64,000 bases of DNA, from contig CM055107.1 in the NCBI GenBank assembly GCA_029204225.1, positions 30,405,410 through 30,469,409 of the forward strand, written 5' to 3'. A program made the position numbers and the translations under genes. Source of the DNA: Diphasiastrum complanatum. Its lineage: Eukaryota; Streptophyta; Lycopodiopsida; Lycopodiales; Lycopodiaceae. How positions within the stretch are numbered: position 1 is the stretch's first letter; every line of letters starts with the position of its first letter. Shown here in pieces: positions 22,180-33,289 of the stretch. The notes beneath the pieces are model-generated. The model saw nothing but the letters and a program-made list of their open reading frames with translations, made no database searches and had not been told where the DNA came from.

Positions 22180-22500
22180 GTGGCATCCATGGTAGGTATA
22201 TTAAACAATAAGTTCATTATTTTCATGCTAATCTTGTTGAACTTTTTGCTATTCAAAAGACATTGCCAAGTATGGAGGACTTGCAAGAGATCTTGGTGTC
22301 TGAAGAGTTTAGGCTTCTATCAAGAGGAGGAGCATCTTTTACATCTCAAGTTGGGGAGGAGGAAGCAATGTTCATCAAGGGCAAGTTCAAGGGCAAAGGC
22401 AAAAGCAAATGGTCAAAAGGTCAAGATCAAGGTGAGCTTTCTACATTGTTGGCAAGAAGAACCAAGCTAAAATGTTTCTATTGTGTTTGGATATGGCTAT
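22180..22500 (+). pseudogene. Copia gag fragment (Copia A/B family)
   Basis: Two overlapping frames align with the gag C-terminal half of Copia B: LFAIQKTLPSMEDLQEILVS here corresponds to FAIQDSLPSIAKLQGVLVSE there. A Gly/Lys-rich run (KGKFKGKGKSKWSKG) and the start of a CCHC knuckle (KLKCFYC) follow; it breaks off in the knuckle. No LTR or pol nearby, so it is an isolated scrap. Confidence 0.75.
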
Positions 22501-22519
22501 TTAGATATAAATCACCCAC

Positions 22520-24300
22520 TTGACACCACAAGATATTTTTAGAAAATCTCCTAAAATTTAGTTAATGTGGTCGTTTTAGGTTTTAGATCCTGCCACAAAA
22601 TTGAGAAGGCCTTGCCTTTTAAAACATAGCAAAACAACTGCCATCTTTTTGTCATCCCATATCTTTTTTAGATTGAAAAAAGTAGACAAAAGATTCAACC
22701 AATTTTTAAAAGATACATGTTTCTTATCCTTTCACTCATCTTGTTGTTGATTCCTTGCTTCCAAATCAACTACCAATGGATGCATCTGCTAGAGGAATAA
22801 CACATAATTTGAGAGTCATCTAGAACATGAGAGTCGATCATAGCAACAAAAGAGTTTTTATGATAAGACAAGAGCTTACCTAGTGCATGATGGAGCATGA
22901 TGTTCTTTAATCTCACGCTTCGACATGTTATATTGATCTTGCAACTAGAGCATGCTACTCCACAACTTCCAAATTCACATAAGGAGAAAATATGTTTTTA
23001 ATCCACATGGAGGCAGTCTTAAGTAAGAGTTGAGCTCTCATTTAGCATAACGTAGTTTTAAGTTGTTTCACAGTTCATTCATCGTGCTATTATCAACAAC
23101 GTCAACATGCTATTAGCTCAAATGTACCTTATCTGGTTCTTTTTTTTTTGCTTGGTTAGTGTGGCTCTTAAGCTTTTATGTGTCCCTTTATTTTCTAAGG
23201 ACATGATTGAAAATTTTAATCACAAGTTTTAGCTTAACGTTATAGTGGTAAGCTATTGTCATCATTTGCTAAAAGTTGAGTTGTCACTCTTATAGGAGTT
23301 GGAGCATTATATTGAGATTTTTACAATTTGTGTAATTCTTTTAAATGCAATTTTTGTTCTTTTATTATTTGATGCCCTACTTAAGGCAAAGCTTCTCATG
23401 ATTATATCAATCATGTTGTTTAACATTCCTTAGAATCCTCCTCCACCAAGGTCATCATAGAGCAACGTATTCTCCATACGCGATGGTACTTGTGGGGCCC
23501 TCATAATCGAAGGGTGGGAGATGTTCACAACATTGTGGAGAGACTACACTTTCATCTAGGTAACATTCACCATCTTTGGATTTTTGCAAGACCGTGATTG
23601 TTGTCAATTGAGATGCAAAATATGCAGTGCACCTTTTGGACTCGGAAGGTGCATGAATTATTGTTTACCTTTTTCGACATGCACCTTTTGCTCTAAAAGT
23701 GTGTAATAAGAAATAATGACAAAAAGCAAGCTGTAAAAAAAGTAAAAAATGATTTCACGTCAGGGAATGAACTTCCTAGACCCTTTCATTGATGAAAAGG
23801 CCTCGTTTGTTTATTGTCATTAACCTATTTTTTCACATTCATATTATTAGCCCTTTTTGCAACATGGCAGGACGAAATGCACCTTCCAGGACCTGGAAAG
23901 TGCTGGCAAAAATCAACTTTGATTTTACATGGATTAAAAGAAATTTACAATCGAAAAAGATAATTATAATAAATGTTTTTAGGACGGGGAAGGTTTGCAC
24001 CCTCAACACTTTCACTTTCACTGTAGGAATTGGTGAGCGCCTTGGTAGCCCCATTCTCCTCGGAAAATCAAAAGGATCAATCCATGAAATTTAACATGCC
24101 CAAATTTGATCATCATAATCACTAGCTGATTGTATGATGTAGTAGCTCTTATAAAACCCTAAAACCCTAGCATCAAAATTGATGTTGTCCCACTCTCATA
24201 GGATGACAAGCATATTCCTTGGAGCCTCAGAAATATATTCACAAAAAAATGAAAGCGACAGGGACGGACACACCACCAACCAAGGGCCTTGATGCCACCC
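22520..24300. other. Intergenic DNA, no supported gene
   Basis: AT-rich with only short ORFs. The 101-codon ORF at 23789 has no domain, splice context or family resemblance that I recognise. Probably degraded repeats. Confidence 0.4.
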
Positions 24301-24319
24301 AGTGTGTCACGCGCAAACC

Positions 24320-24911
24320 AGTGGACTGTTGGCACGTGGCATATTGTCACTCGAAATTTTAATTTAGTATTATGAACGTGGCAGAATTGCTCTGGTTGAG
24401 ATCCAACGGTGGCGCCTTTAGATGGTGTCCGTGTCGCTAAGATGCCTTGGGCCCCACGACAACGCACGACTACTATTCCATTCTCCTCCTTCCTTGGATT
24501 CTGCTTCTTTTCCGCGCATCTCTCTCGCTAAAGACGCGGCTGCTACTAGGCCCGCGACCGTCAGATTTTACAGCACACGTTCAGATCTTGCCACGTATCA
24601 GGGGATTAGTTTTTTGAAATAGTCCAAGTGGCAGAATAGCACGTGGCAGAAATCCAAGTGGTGAGGTGAGATACATGGTGCCCGCTCAGCTCCACCGTCA
24701 GATTGTTAATTTAATGGCACGACTTGAGATGACGCCTGGGATCGTTGGATTCACCATGAGCGTGAAGATCTTGCCACGTGTATAGAATAGACGCCGCGTG
24801 ACAGCAATCCAGCGGTGGGGCGTCGATCACGTCGTGCCTTTAAGATATCGTCTTCTCCCTGTTTCTCGTTACGATCCTTCACAGAAAAATGACGATCATT
24901 TCTGCCTCCTC

Positions 24912-24944
<33 letters not shown>

Positions 24945-24987
24945 CGAGCGAGCGAGAGAGAGGGAGGGAGGGAGGGAGGGAGGAGGG
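24320..24987 (+). promoter_or_regulatory. Upstream region of the SYP5-like gene with G-boxes and GA tract
   Basis: CACGTG (G-box/ABRE core) occurs at 24333, 24640 and 24775, each in a CACGTGGC or CCACGTGT context, with related ACGTGGC and CCACGTATC elements near 24376 and 24590. GC content is higher than in the surrounding DNA. A (GA)n/(GAGG)n microsatellite at about 24911-24987 abuts the ATG and would lie in the 5'UTR. Known: G-boxes bind bZIP/bHLH factors and GA tracts are common in plant 5' regions. Inference: this is a real promoter; stress or ABA response is only a possibility. Confidence 0.55.
24911..24987 (+). repeat. GA/GGGA microsatellite
   Basis: About 12 uninterrupted GA dinucleotides, then GGGAGCGAGCGAGC, then five GGGA tetramers, ending one base before the start codon. 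Long ORFs on both strands across it (RERERE, SLSLSL) are artefacts of the repeat. Confidence 0.95.
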
Positions 24988-25211
24988 ATGGCATCGTCTC
25001 GGCATTCTGATTCATGGATGAAGGAGTGCGAGGAGGCAATGCGCCTGGCGGACGACGTCTCAGCGCTCGTCACTCATCGTGTTTCCATGCTGCTCTCAGG
25101 GCTGGACCCCTCTCGCCTCCTCCCCACCATACGCCAGAAGCTCACCATGCTGGTCACCAAATTGGACCGCCTCGAATCGCTTCTACGCAATCCTCCGGTT
25201 AATGTCAACCT
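24988..25211 (+). CDS. SYP5-like: SYP5-class Qc-SNARE (syntaxin SYP51/52-like), exon 1
   Basis: ATG 24988 opens 74 codons plus 2 bases to a donor CCT|GTGAGT at 25212. The N-terminus MASSRHSDSWMKECEEAMRL, then IRQKLTMLVTKLDRLESLL (about residues 45-63), resembles the N-terminal helices of plant SYP51/SYP52, which are SNAREs of the trans-Golgi, prevacuolar and vacuolar membrane. The start is supported by the conserved MASS..SW opening. The SNARE motif and tail anchor would be encoded by later exons, which I did not find. An out-of-frame ORF overlaps. Confidence 0.75.
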
Positions 25212-26289
25212 GTGAGTTCTGCCATCCACCCCTCGCATTTTCTCTCCAAATTCCAATTCCCCAACCTCCAATTTCACGAATTCTCTTTTAATTCTGAGAA
25301 GCATGTATTGCTGCAGCTTCTTTCGAGTGATATGGCTTTGTATCGTTCATCTGGCTCTGTTACTTGAAGATCTGGACCTTGTCGTCTTTACAATACAGTC
25401 AGTTGGTAAGGTAGCCGATAATTCAGCAAGAAAATCGATTTTCCATGTCTGCACGTCCCGTTAATGAATGTGGTCAATAATGCAGACCAGCTAGTATTTT
25501 GGTGGACTTCACTAGGGGAGAAGCGTCTTAGATTAATGAGTGTAGATCATCACATTAGGAAGACCACTACCATTCCAGCAGATTTCTTCTTTATTATGCA
25601 TCTAATTTCCTAGATGAAATGTCTCTTAATATTGGCATCTGACCATGATCCAACAACAGAGTCCCGATTAGTTGCATGGGGCTCTTAACTAGACGATCAC
25701 GTTGGCTTTTGTTTTTAGTTGCAATGTGAAATGCTCTTTCTTGGTCTGGCATTGCAAAAAAAAAGAATATCTGTGTCAAAGTTGTCAATGGGATTTTGTG
25801 AGGCCAGAACATGCTACCAGCGAGGGCAGCCAGCTGCCTGCCAGCCGCGGCCTGCTGCCATAAAATTCGCCTTCACATTTTAGCGTTTTTTTTCTTGAAG
25901 TTCTAAAAGAAGATGGTGAGCACTTGAATTGCAATACTATTGGATCCAAGTTGTGGTTCTCGTTTAAAAAGTTTGATTATCATTTGAATTAGAGAATTAT
26001 TAAAAAACTGTACAAATTCTTTTCACAATAATGTGATTCGGATCAGAGAGATCCTTTACTCCCTTCTCGTCATCACATACCATAAGATGGTGGTAAGAGA
26101 AGGAAATAAGCGAAGGCAAGTATTTGAAGGTGACGGAGGAGGAAGGAGGAGATTGTTTTTAACGAGAAATACATAAAAAATCTAAATTTTTAACACTGTG
26201 ATTTTGAAATCCCTCTGCACCAAGTCTCTGTAGCATACATAGCTGTTGGTGAGACAACGGTGTCAAACAATCTGCACTTAGTCAAACAC

Positions 26290-27390
26290 TCTGCACTTAC
26301 TCAGGGCATCCCGAATATGTTTTTAGAAACAGAAATGCTCAAGACTAACAAGAGTTGCATGGCCCTTAACCTGGCTGCAGCAGCCCGGTCTCATAATAAG
26401 GACGGGCCCATGAAAAGTGTACCCAAATATGTATAGGAAGATACCACCTCCAATGGCTGACCTCCCAAATTAAATACATGTTGCATATAGGCCCTGGAGG
26501 TTTTTAAAGATCATGATCTGCGTCTTCTTGGTATGTACAACCCCACCTATCCTTGCATAAATGGAGTCTGTTCAAATGTCTATGTAGCCCTCTCAGCTGT
26601 AGATTAAATTAGTGCCACATCATCAACATATTATAAAATGGATATAAGAATATCACAAAATCTGCATCTGGAACTGCCGTCCCGATCAATGACTCTCCAA
26701 CTCATCAATATATAATCCAAAGAGTGTGGGGGAGAAGGAGCAACCTTGCTTCACCCCGTTAGTACTCCTAACCAACTGAGAGAGGCCCTCATTTGTCGTG
26801 AAGCGACCCTAGACCCACTCATATAGTGCCATAATTGCTAATATTGTATTAGTGGAGAATCCAAAATCTCTCATCCTTTGTATAAGTTAAGTGTGTCAGA
26901 ACCGAGTGAAATGCCTTCTGGAAATCAGCAAAACAACAATAGACTCTCTCATGACTGGATTTGGCCTCCTCACTAATAGCCTTGAGTGTGAACATGTGAT
27001 CTATAGTGTGGTGAGCCCTAAAGCCCACCTGACCCAGAGCATGTAGTCTGGAAACTTTGCCTCATTGCTCACCGCTATTTTGAGGATAGTGCCATAAAGC
27101 TTTGTCACAATGTGGCCTATCACGATGATACAGTAATTCGCAGGTTTCATAGGGTCACCACTCTTGTTGTTAGGGTGGATGATGTTGGTACACCATGATA
27201 GAGGGAAGCTACATATGACAATCTGGTTAAGTAATGTGGCTAAGGTGGGTGCAAGGATGTCAGTAGTGAGAGTTAGGACTATACTTTTGAATTTAGTAAC
27301 TGTGTCATGGAATTGTATTATGAAATGGGAGTTGCCCTTGCATTTTGTCATAATACCAAATTACAAGTCATTCCATAGGTGAATGTCTTT
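26290..27390 (-). pseudogene. LINE reverse transcriptase relic in the SNARE intron
   Basis: On the minus strand: CTNIIHPNNKSGDPMKPANY and TKLYGTILKI (27.05-27.35 kb); a stop and frame change; CFADFQKAFHSVLTHLI; LSQLVRSTNGVKQGCSF followed by SPTLFGLYIDELE (about 26.70-26.80 kb). The YADD box is scrambled. HRHLNRLHL and a YLGTLFMGP-like block (about 26.4 kb) end the match. The order is that of non-LTR (LINE) RT. The same family appears on the plus strand at 31.6-34.5 kb. No 5' end, endonuclease or poly-A was found. Confidence 0.85.
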
Positions 27391-28769
27391 CAACAGAGAA
27401 TTTAGCAACCAAGAGTAACTGCAACTTCTGAAATGATAGTGTAGCTATTTGCAAAAGGATCGACTCTTGACACATGGGACCTGTCTAGAAACCTATTAGT
27501 ACGGACAAATACTTATCCCTGTTAATGGCAATTCTAAGTTCACTGGGATGAAATTCTTGTGCTCTGCTAGCTCGAGGAAATTCACGGCAATAGATTCTCA
27601 AGATGTATGTAAGTATTGGGAATTGAGCAGAGATGGATCTAGGATGTTTGTGGAGATGATTCCTATTCACAATGATGATTATTTTAGGAATAGGCTCACT
27701 GAGCCAAGCGCTTTATTTTACTGGGCACAATGTAAGAGAGAAGGTAAATGCCTGGCAACGACTAGGTTCTTGTAATGGGAACATGTTACATGGATGGTGG
27801 AACTACATTTGGCTTGTCTACTAACCTGATTATTATTGCATTGGAATGATAAATCATTTGGTGGAACAGATTCTTTGCCATGGATTTTGATTAGATATGA
27901 GGTTGATCATGATCTTGCTACACGCATGATGTAGCTTGGAGGGTGATGCATGTGGCCAACAGTTGGTCATGGCCTTGCATGGCATAAATAAGTATGCTAT
28001 GTGTTTGTTGGGGTGCTGGGGCAGTTCACATGGTTTACATCATGTTCATTGGTTTTATTTGTGTTTATTTCTGTAAGAAAGTTTATGGTTGTTTTTATAA
28101 GAATCAGTGTTGGATTGTTACATCTAATGATACACAAATATAGATAATGTGCTAGGGACCCTATGCCTAATCTGGAATTCAGAAATGGCTTATAACTGAT
28201 GAAGTACCTGCAAGTTACTAGATGACAATTAGTGGACCCAATGTAAGTAACTAGCAAGTCTGATTGTAAATACATCTCTGAGGCTCCAAGCACGATAGAC
28301 GCAATAAGCACCCTAATCACCTATCTACTACTACTATGAGTTGTGGCACTTTTTTTTACTTCGATTATTTGTTGATTGAAGATGGAAATGTCGATTAATA
28401 TTAGTTATAGGAAAAAAAACACATAAAGTAGGAAATAGACATGACTACTACAAATGAAAGATCAATGATGGCAGTCTCCATAAAAATTGTGAGGATATTT
28501 AGTTGATATAGAATCATTTGTAGCTAAAGCCAAGATGACTACGCTAAGTTAAGCTGGAAGAGAAGTAAGTTGATTGGTTCAGAACATCTTTTATGACTGC
28601 GGATATAAATTCTGCATTTTCTACTCGTGTTATTGCTGGTCTTAAATGGTTAAATCCAGGAAGTTTAGTTCAAAGCTCAAATATCAAGGAGCATACATTT
28701 TTGAGCTTCCACACATCCTGAGGATGACATCTTGGGGGAAGGGGAGACTGATCACTAGATCAAATATGC

Positions 28770-29400
28770 ATAGAAATGTGCCGAAAGTTCCATGGTTCCT
28801 AGGAATGGTTCAGTACTGTTCCTAGGGCACCTAAGGAGCCTACCCATTCCTTAGCGTTCTTGCAATCCGTTCCTAGGGTGCGCAGTATCCTAACAGTCTG
28901 GGGATTTCTGAAACCCGTTCTGAAAACGATTTTGAAAACGACTTCTGAAAAAACAATTCAGAAAATGCGTTTGAAAGTGATTCTAAATATCATGTGAAAG
29001 CGATTCTGAAAACGATTTGAGAACGATTATGAAAATGAGTTCTGAAAAAAACGATGCAGAAAACGCGTTATAAGTGATTCTAAAAGGCATTTGAAAGTGA
29101 ATCTGGAAATGATTTTGAAAACGAGTTCTGAAGAAAAGGGTTCACAAAACAAGTTTGAAAGTGATTTTGCAAACAATTTTGAAGAGGATGATTCTGAAAA
29201 AAACGATTTTGAAAAGGTGTCTGAAAACGATTTTGAAAAGGTGTTTGAAAACAATTTTGAAACGATTATGAAGAAAACGATTTTGAGAACGTATTCTCAA
29301 AGCGATTATGAAAACGCCATTCCTAAACCGTTTTTAAGGAACGAACAGTGTCCGTTCTCAAGGAAGACCTTAGGAACGGGTGTCACTGGCCGAAACAAAA
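28770..29400. repeat. Short-period degenerate repeat block (GAAAACGATTTT-type)
   Basis: From about 28910 to 29330 the motif GAAAACGATT/GATTTTGAAAA recurs every 12-30 bp in variant forms (GATTCTGAAAA, GAAAACGAGTTCTG). It generates a Glu/Asn/Phe/Lys-rich 129-codon ORF with no domain. The edges carry GTTCCTAGG/CCTTAGGAACGG-like phrases in roughly opposite orientation (28795-28830 and 29340-29380), perhaps weak terminal inverted repeats. It may be a MITE or a local satellite expansion. Confidence 0.6.
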
Positions 29401-30367
29401 TCATCAAGTCTCAAGAAAATACGTCACAGAGCATTACACTTCTTTTAAGTAGGAAGCAATGTTCTACAACATGGATATAGAACCTTGAGCTGAGCATGCA
29501 TGAGCCTTGAAAACTGTATAATTTAAGGTAATGAAGTTTTACCTTTTCTTCATAAATAAATGAAAAAGATTGTGGGGGGTACCTTTATGTATGTGACCTT
29601 TCGCTTCATCTAGTCTTGAGAACTGATGACTTGAGTAGGGATGCCATTGGAAAAAATCTGTGCTATGCTCAGAGTTGATAGTCTAAGAATTTGTGGATGG
29701 ACTCCAAAAAGGTGAAGATTTTATGTCCTTTTTGTTATGTTGGGGTGCTAATCCTAGACTTCACTTTGAGGTATTTAACACTGAAAACTAACAACTATCT
29801 TTCTGATCAAGGTGCAATCATAAAAGCACAGTAATAAGTAGTCAAAGATCCTGGATTATAAAGTTGACTGGCTTATGGCTGAAATTTTTTTAAGGGATCA
29901 ATGGTCTCAAACCAGCGTTTTGCCTCTCAGAACTGCAGTAGATGTGGCACAAACAGATCTTATTTTTAGTAGTTATCTGGTTGTTCTTTGCTGTGGTTTT
30001 CAGTAAATGTTAATCCTACAGTAAAAAAAAACGATTCTGCACAATTCTGGGAAAATCCCAAAACGCGATTCTGACCGCGATTCAGAATCGTGGTGCAACT
30101 ATGGAAATTTGTGGTATGGCTATGGTATTATGCAATTGCAGTCTCCCACATATTAGAGAACAATCACTTATTACCTTTCTTGAAAGTTTAGCACTTATCA
30201 ATATATTTTACCACTTTGATGCACTAATGTTTGTATGCTATTTTTGTAAGAGACTGGAAATGGCTTGATTTCAAGTGAGCTCATCAAGCATTCATACTGT
30301 TGTTCTTAATTCAGTTGATGAGCAAAGCTTGTGTTTTGTACTTACAATTCTGCTTGACCATTTTCAG

Positions 30368-30469
30368 GAGTGACAAGGAACTCCTTCGCAGAGAGGATCT
30401 ATTATTGCAAATTCGCACAAAGACCAAAGAAATAGCAGGCAGCTTAAGAGTTCCTCAAGCTTCCAAGAG
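30368..30469 (+). CDS. SYP5-like: SYP5-class Qc-SNARE, exon 2
   Basis: Preceded by TTTTCAG and followed by GAG|GTACAC (a weaker donor). Joined in phase to exon 1, it continues as LSDKELLRREDLLLQIRTKT, then KEIAGSLRVPQASKR. This corresponds to the helix following the first N-terminal helix pair of SYP51/52 proteins (SEKE..RRKD..GNLR..A). No SNARE (Qc) domain or transmembrane exon is recognisable in the rest of the window. The 3' part may lie beyond TE insertions or be lost. Confidence 0.72.
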
Positions 30470-31609
30470 GTACACCATTGTTTTACTAGGTTCATAGTTC
30501 TGGATTTATAGAGCTCACTCACTTGACCAATCGCCCACATTTGTGGTTCTTGATAATTGAGGTGATAGAATATATGAATATGTTCACCCCTGTCATGGTG
30601 ACCAATGAGCACAAGTTTTGCTGCTTCATTAAGCATGAAGGACATGTCCATTGTAATATCTAATTAATTGTATATTAAAGACTATTTATTGGTCTTCCTG
30701 TACTTCTCTAAAAGTTCACTCTTTGTTTAGCTCATGTTTGATCTAATTTTTGCAAAATCTGTTTGTTGTATGAAAATATACACAACTTTTGTGAGACCTT
30801 AGATCCTTGTGTTTGGAATACATTCATTTCATTGTTTACAATTTTGTTTGATGTGCAAAAGAAGGCAGCCTTTGAAGTGTAAGCAACTTGTCCATCTTTC
30901 AATTTCAGCTCCTTTTACTTTCTAGACTCATGATGTTGGCAGTTTACTTTTATCTATGCTGGCCTGAAAAAACTTCAAGTTGCACAGTAATCTATTTCAG
31001 TCTACTTCCCACATTTTACAACCAGTCGTGCCTTATTTGCAGATGGCACATCATTGTTTACAGCATGTGCATTATCATGGCAGCCCATTTTTCCTCGGCA
31101 TTTATCTTCTAGCAGCTCACTGCTGGAGGAGACAGTTGGATATTACACTCTTGCTAGTTACTGTGAGCTTACTAGGATCTCATCCTCATTCTGGCAGCCT
31201 ACTAGTACGAGTTACGAACAAGAGTTCATAGATATGGCATCACATAAGCCCAAAGACGGTGAAGATGATTCACAAAGCAAGCTACAATAAAGACTGTGGA
31301 ACGAACAACAATCACAAGAAGTAAATGGGAATTTTTCACAAGAACTGCCGTAGAGCCACCTACGATGAACTCAAAAGTTGAATCAAATATTTTGTTATCT
31401 CAATAGCATGTGCTCTACTTATACTACTTCGGGGAATACAAAAAAAACTTTTTTAGGAACTACTAATTAGGGGACATATTGGTCAAAGTATTGAAGTGGA
31501 AAGCCTACCCGCCTCCAAATAGACCTAGATAATAAAGATGGGCCTTTAGGACTTACTAGTCAAAGTACCACCCAACGGTCATGTTGACCAGCTCATAACT
31601 TTCCTACTT
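30470..31609. other. Unassigned DNA downstream of the SNARE exon
   Basis: Several short ORFs (30888-31290) without domain or splice support. If the SNARE gene is intact this would be intron 2. No SNARE motif was found here. Confidence 0.35.
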
Positions 31610-31796
31610 ACAAGACATTGCCCTCAATGTGGATTGGCTGTTATGGCACTATATGAGCAGGTTTGGGGATGTGTCAGATCAAAGGAGGGTCTCTCTAAGA
31701 GAGTTAGGAGTACTATTGGGGTGAAGTAGGGTTGTTCCCTTTCCCCCACACTTTTTGGTTTATATATTGATGAGCTTGAGAAAGCCATCAACTAGG
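31610..31796 (+). pseudogene. LINE RT fragment, 5' part (oldest layer of the nest)
   Basis: Plus-strand translation: MALYEQVWGCVRSKEGLSKR, VRSTIGVK, stop, then GCSLSPTLFGLYIDELEKAI, ending at 31796 where a Gypsy fragment begins. This aligns with the intronic minus-strand LINE relic (VRSTNGVKQGCSF). One TAG replaces the Gln of the conserved GVKQGC box. Confidence 0.85.
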
Positions 31797-32818
31797 ATGG
31801 TGGTATTGGATGCAAGCCGGCTTAAGGCATCCACGACACTATTAGAAGTACCTTTCCGGTACTCAATGTCATAATGAAATTCTTGGAACATTTCTGACCA
31901 TCTGGCTTTACGACCCTGAAGGTCAACCGCATCGTTAATATACTTTAATGCTTGATGGTCTGTTACTATGGTAAATTGGGAGCCATACAAATAATGTCTC
32001 CACACCTTCAGGGCATGAATAACAACAAAAAGCTCCTTGTCATAGGTGAAATATCGCCTTTGAGTAGGATCTAGCTTCTTGCTTTCAAAAGCAACCGGTC
32101 TACCATCCTGATATAGGACTACACCTATAGCATAGTCACTGGCATCCGTCTCAGAGGTCGTGAGGGCCAAAAACAGCCTTCTTAAAACAACAATGCTCAC
32201 GCACCAAATTACCAGCAAAGGAAAGATCAATACTTGAAATGCTAGAGTTACCTTGCATCTTAAAAGATGCCCCTTTAGCTTGCCTCCGTTTCTTTGGGCA
32301 TGACTTGGTTCCATGCAATTAAAGCACAAATTGCCGCTTCTGGCTGTCTCAAAGGTTTCTTGGTCCATAGTAGATCTTTTCTTCGACTTACTAGGACTCG
32401 AAGGTGTCTCCTTTTCTTTGTCTTTTCCTTTCTTTGAAAAGAACGGTTTTTTACCCTTTGCTTTGAGTGAAACACCAGGCTCAGGCTTAGCCACTATACG
32501 AGTATCATCGTATATACGGGCGAAGCGGACCTCATCATCAAGGGTAAGAGGCTGGTTCCTCCTAACCTCTAACTGATAGTATCTAGGCAATTCCAGAATA
32601 AAATGCAATTTAAGCAACAGAGGATCTATTCTAGTAGCAAAACGAGAATATACCTCTTGGAATTCTTGTAAATATTGATCAAGGGGCCGGTTCCCCATCT
32701 GTATCGACGCATACTGATGATAGAAATCGAAGTCATCCAGTATGGGAAGGAAGGCCGCCTTGAAGGCCTTGCAAAAAAAGTCTTCCCACATTTTCGGAGC
32801 TTCAAGCTTACCCCTCAA
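31760..32818 (-). pseudogene. Fused Gag-RNase H ORF of a Gypsy fragment
   Basis: A single 352-codon frame. The N-terminal half is Gypsy gag (WEDFFCKAFKAAFLP, LDQYLQEFQEVYSRFA, VRRNQPLTLDDEVRFARIYD), then a Lys-rich stretch and a CCHC-like knuckle CFNCMEPSHAQRNG whose last Cys is Gly. After about 25 residues of unclear origin it passes into RNase H (SETDASDYAIGVVL, DKELFVVIHALKVWRHY, TDHQALKYI, VVDALSRLA). Protease and the RT polymerase domain are deleted in frame. The last ten or so codons come from antisense of the adjoining LINE. Probably not functional. Confidence 0.85.
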
Positions 32819-33201
32819 ATCTTGCCACCGTGTAAAAGCTTTACCTCACAAGTACATAATAGCCAAGCTGATTTTATTTTCGTCGGAAGAATCGTGCATG
32901 GAAAAGTGTCCACGAAGTTAACCACTTCAAGGGCTCTATCTTTCTTTTCCCTTGTAAAAATCTCGGGAGTAAACAAAGGCTGGTGCAGTAGTTGCCTTAA
33001 CTGCATCAGCTCTCTCAACTCCTGCTGATCCTTTGCATGTCTTGCCTGCATATCAATAATTTGTTCCTGTAAATTGTTGATAGCCGACATCAAAGTATTG
33101 GAATTCAAAGTAGGAGTAGCTGCCATAGCTTCGGCAGAAGGAGAAGAAGATTGTGTAGAAGGACTAGGATCCATGACTTTATTGTGAAAGAAGATAGACA
33201 A
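32815..33201 (-). pseudogene. Gypsy gag N-terminus
   Basis: 128 codons from about 33201, with a natural ATG at about 33174 (MDPSPSTQSS). Ser/Pro-rich start, then a helical Gln/Glu-rich stretch NNLQEQIIDMQARHAKDQQE. A frame change near 32850 separates it from the rest of gag in the next ORF. A second, more decayed copy of the same region lies at 55.5-55.6 kb. Confidence 0.75.
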
Positions 33202-33289
33202 AGGATAGAGAAGAACAACTCAAATTCACAAACTCAAACCTGCTGGTTTCACAACTATTGGAGTGGTATTGTCCATGGCTGCCACTCAA

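Larger units (their letters stand above)
25212..30367 (+). other. Intron 1 of the SYP5-like gene (5.2 kb)
   Basis: Bounded by GTGAGT at 25212 and TTTTCAG at 30361-30367. The phase (2 bases + 1 base) joins the flanking exons without a stop. The intron contains a minus-strand LINE relic, a short-period repeat block and otherwise unassigned DNA (25.2-26.2, 27.4-28.7 and 29.4-30.3 kb). Confidence 0.65.

Noticed and set aside
24889-25010. Overlapping ORFs on both strands with RERERE, SLSLSL and SRERE runs
   Set aside because: They are translations of the GA/GGGA microsatellite in six frames; only the frame starting at 24988 has family support.
29027-29480. Glu/Asn/Phe-rich 129-codon ORF and its antisense Ser/Phe-rich ORF
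   Set aside because: Both arise from the short-period repeat; no domain, no splice context.
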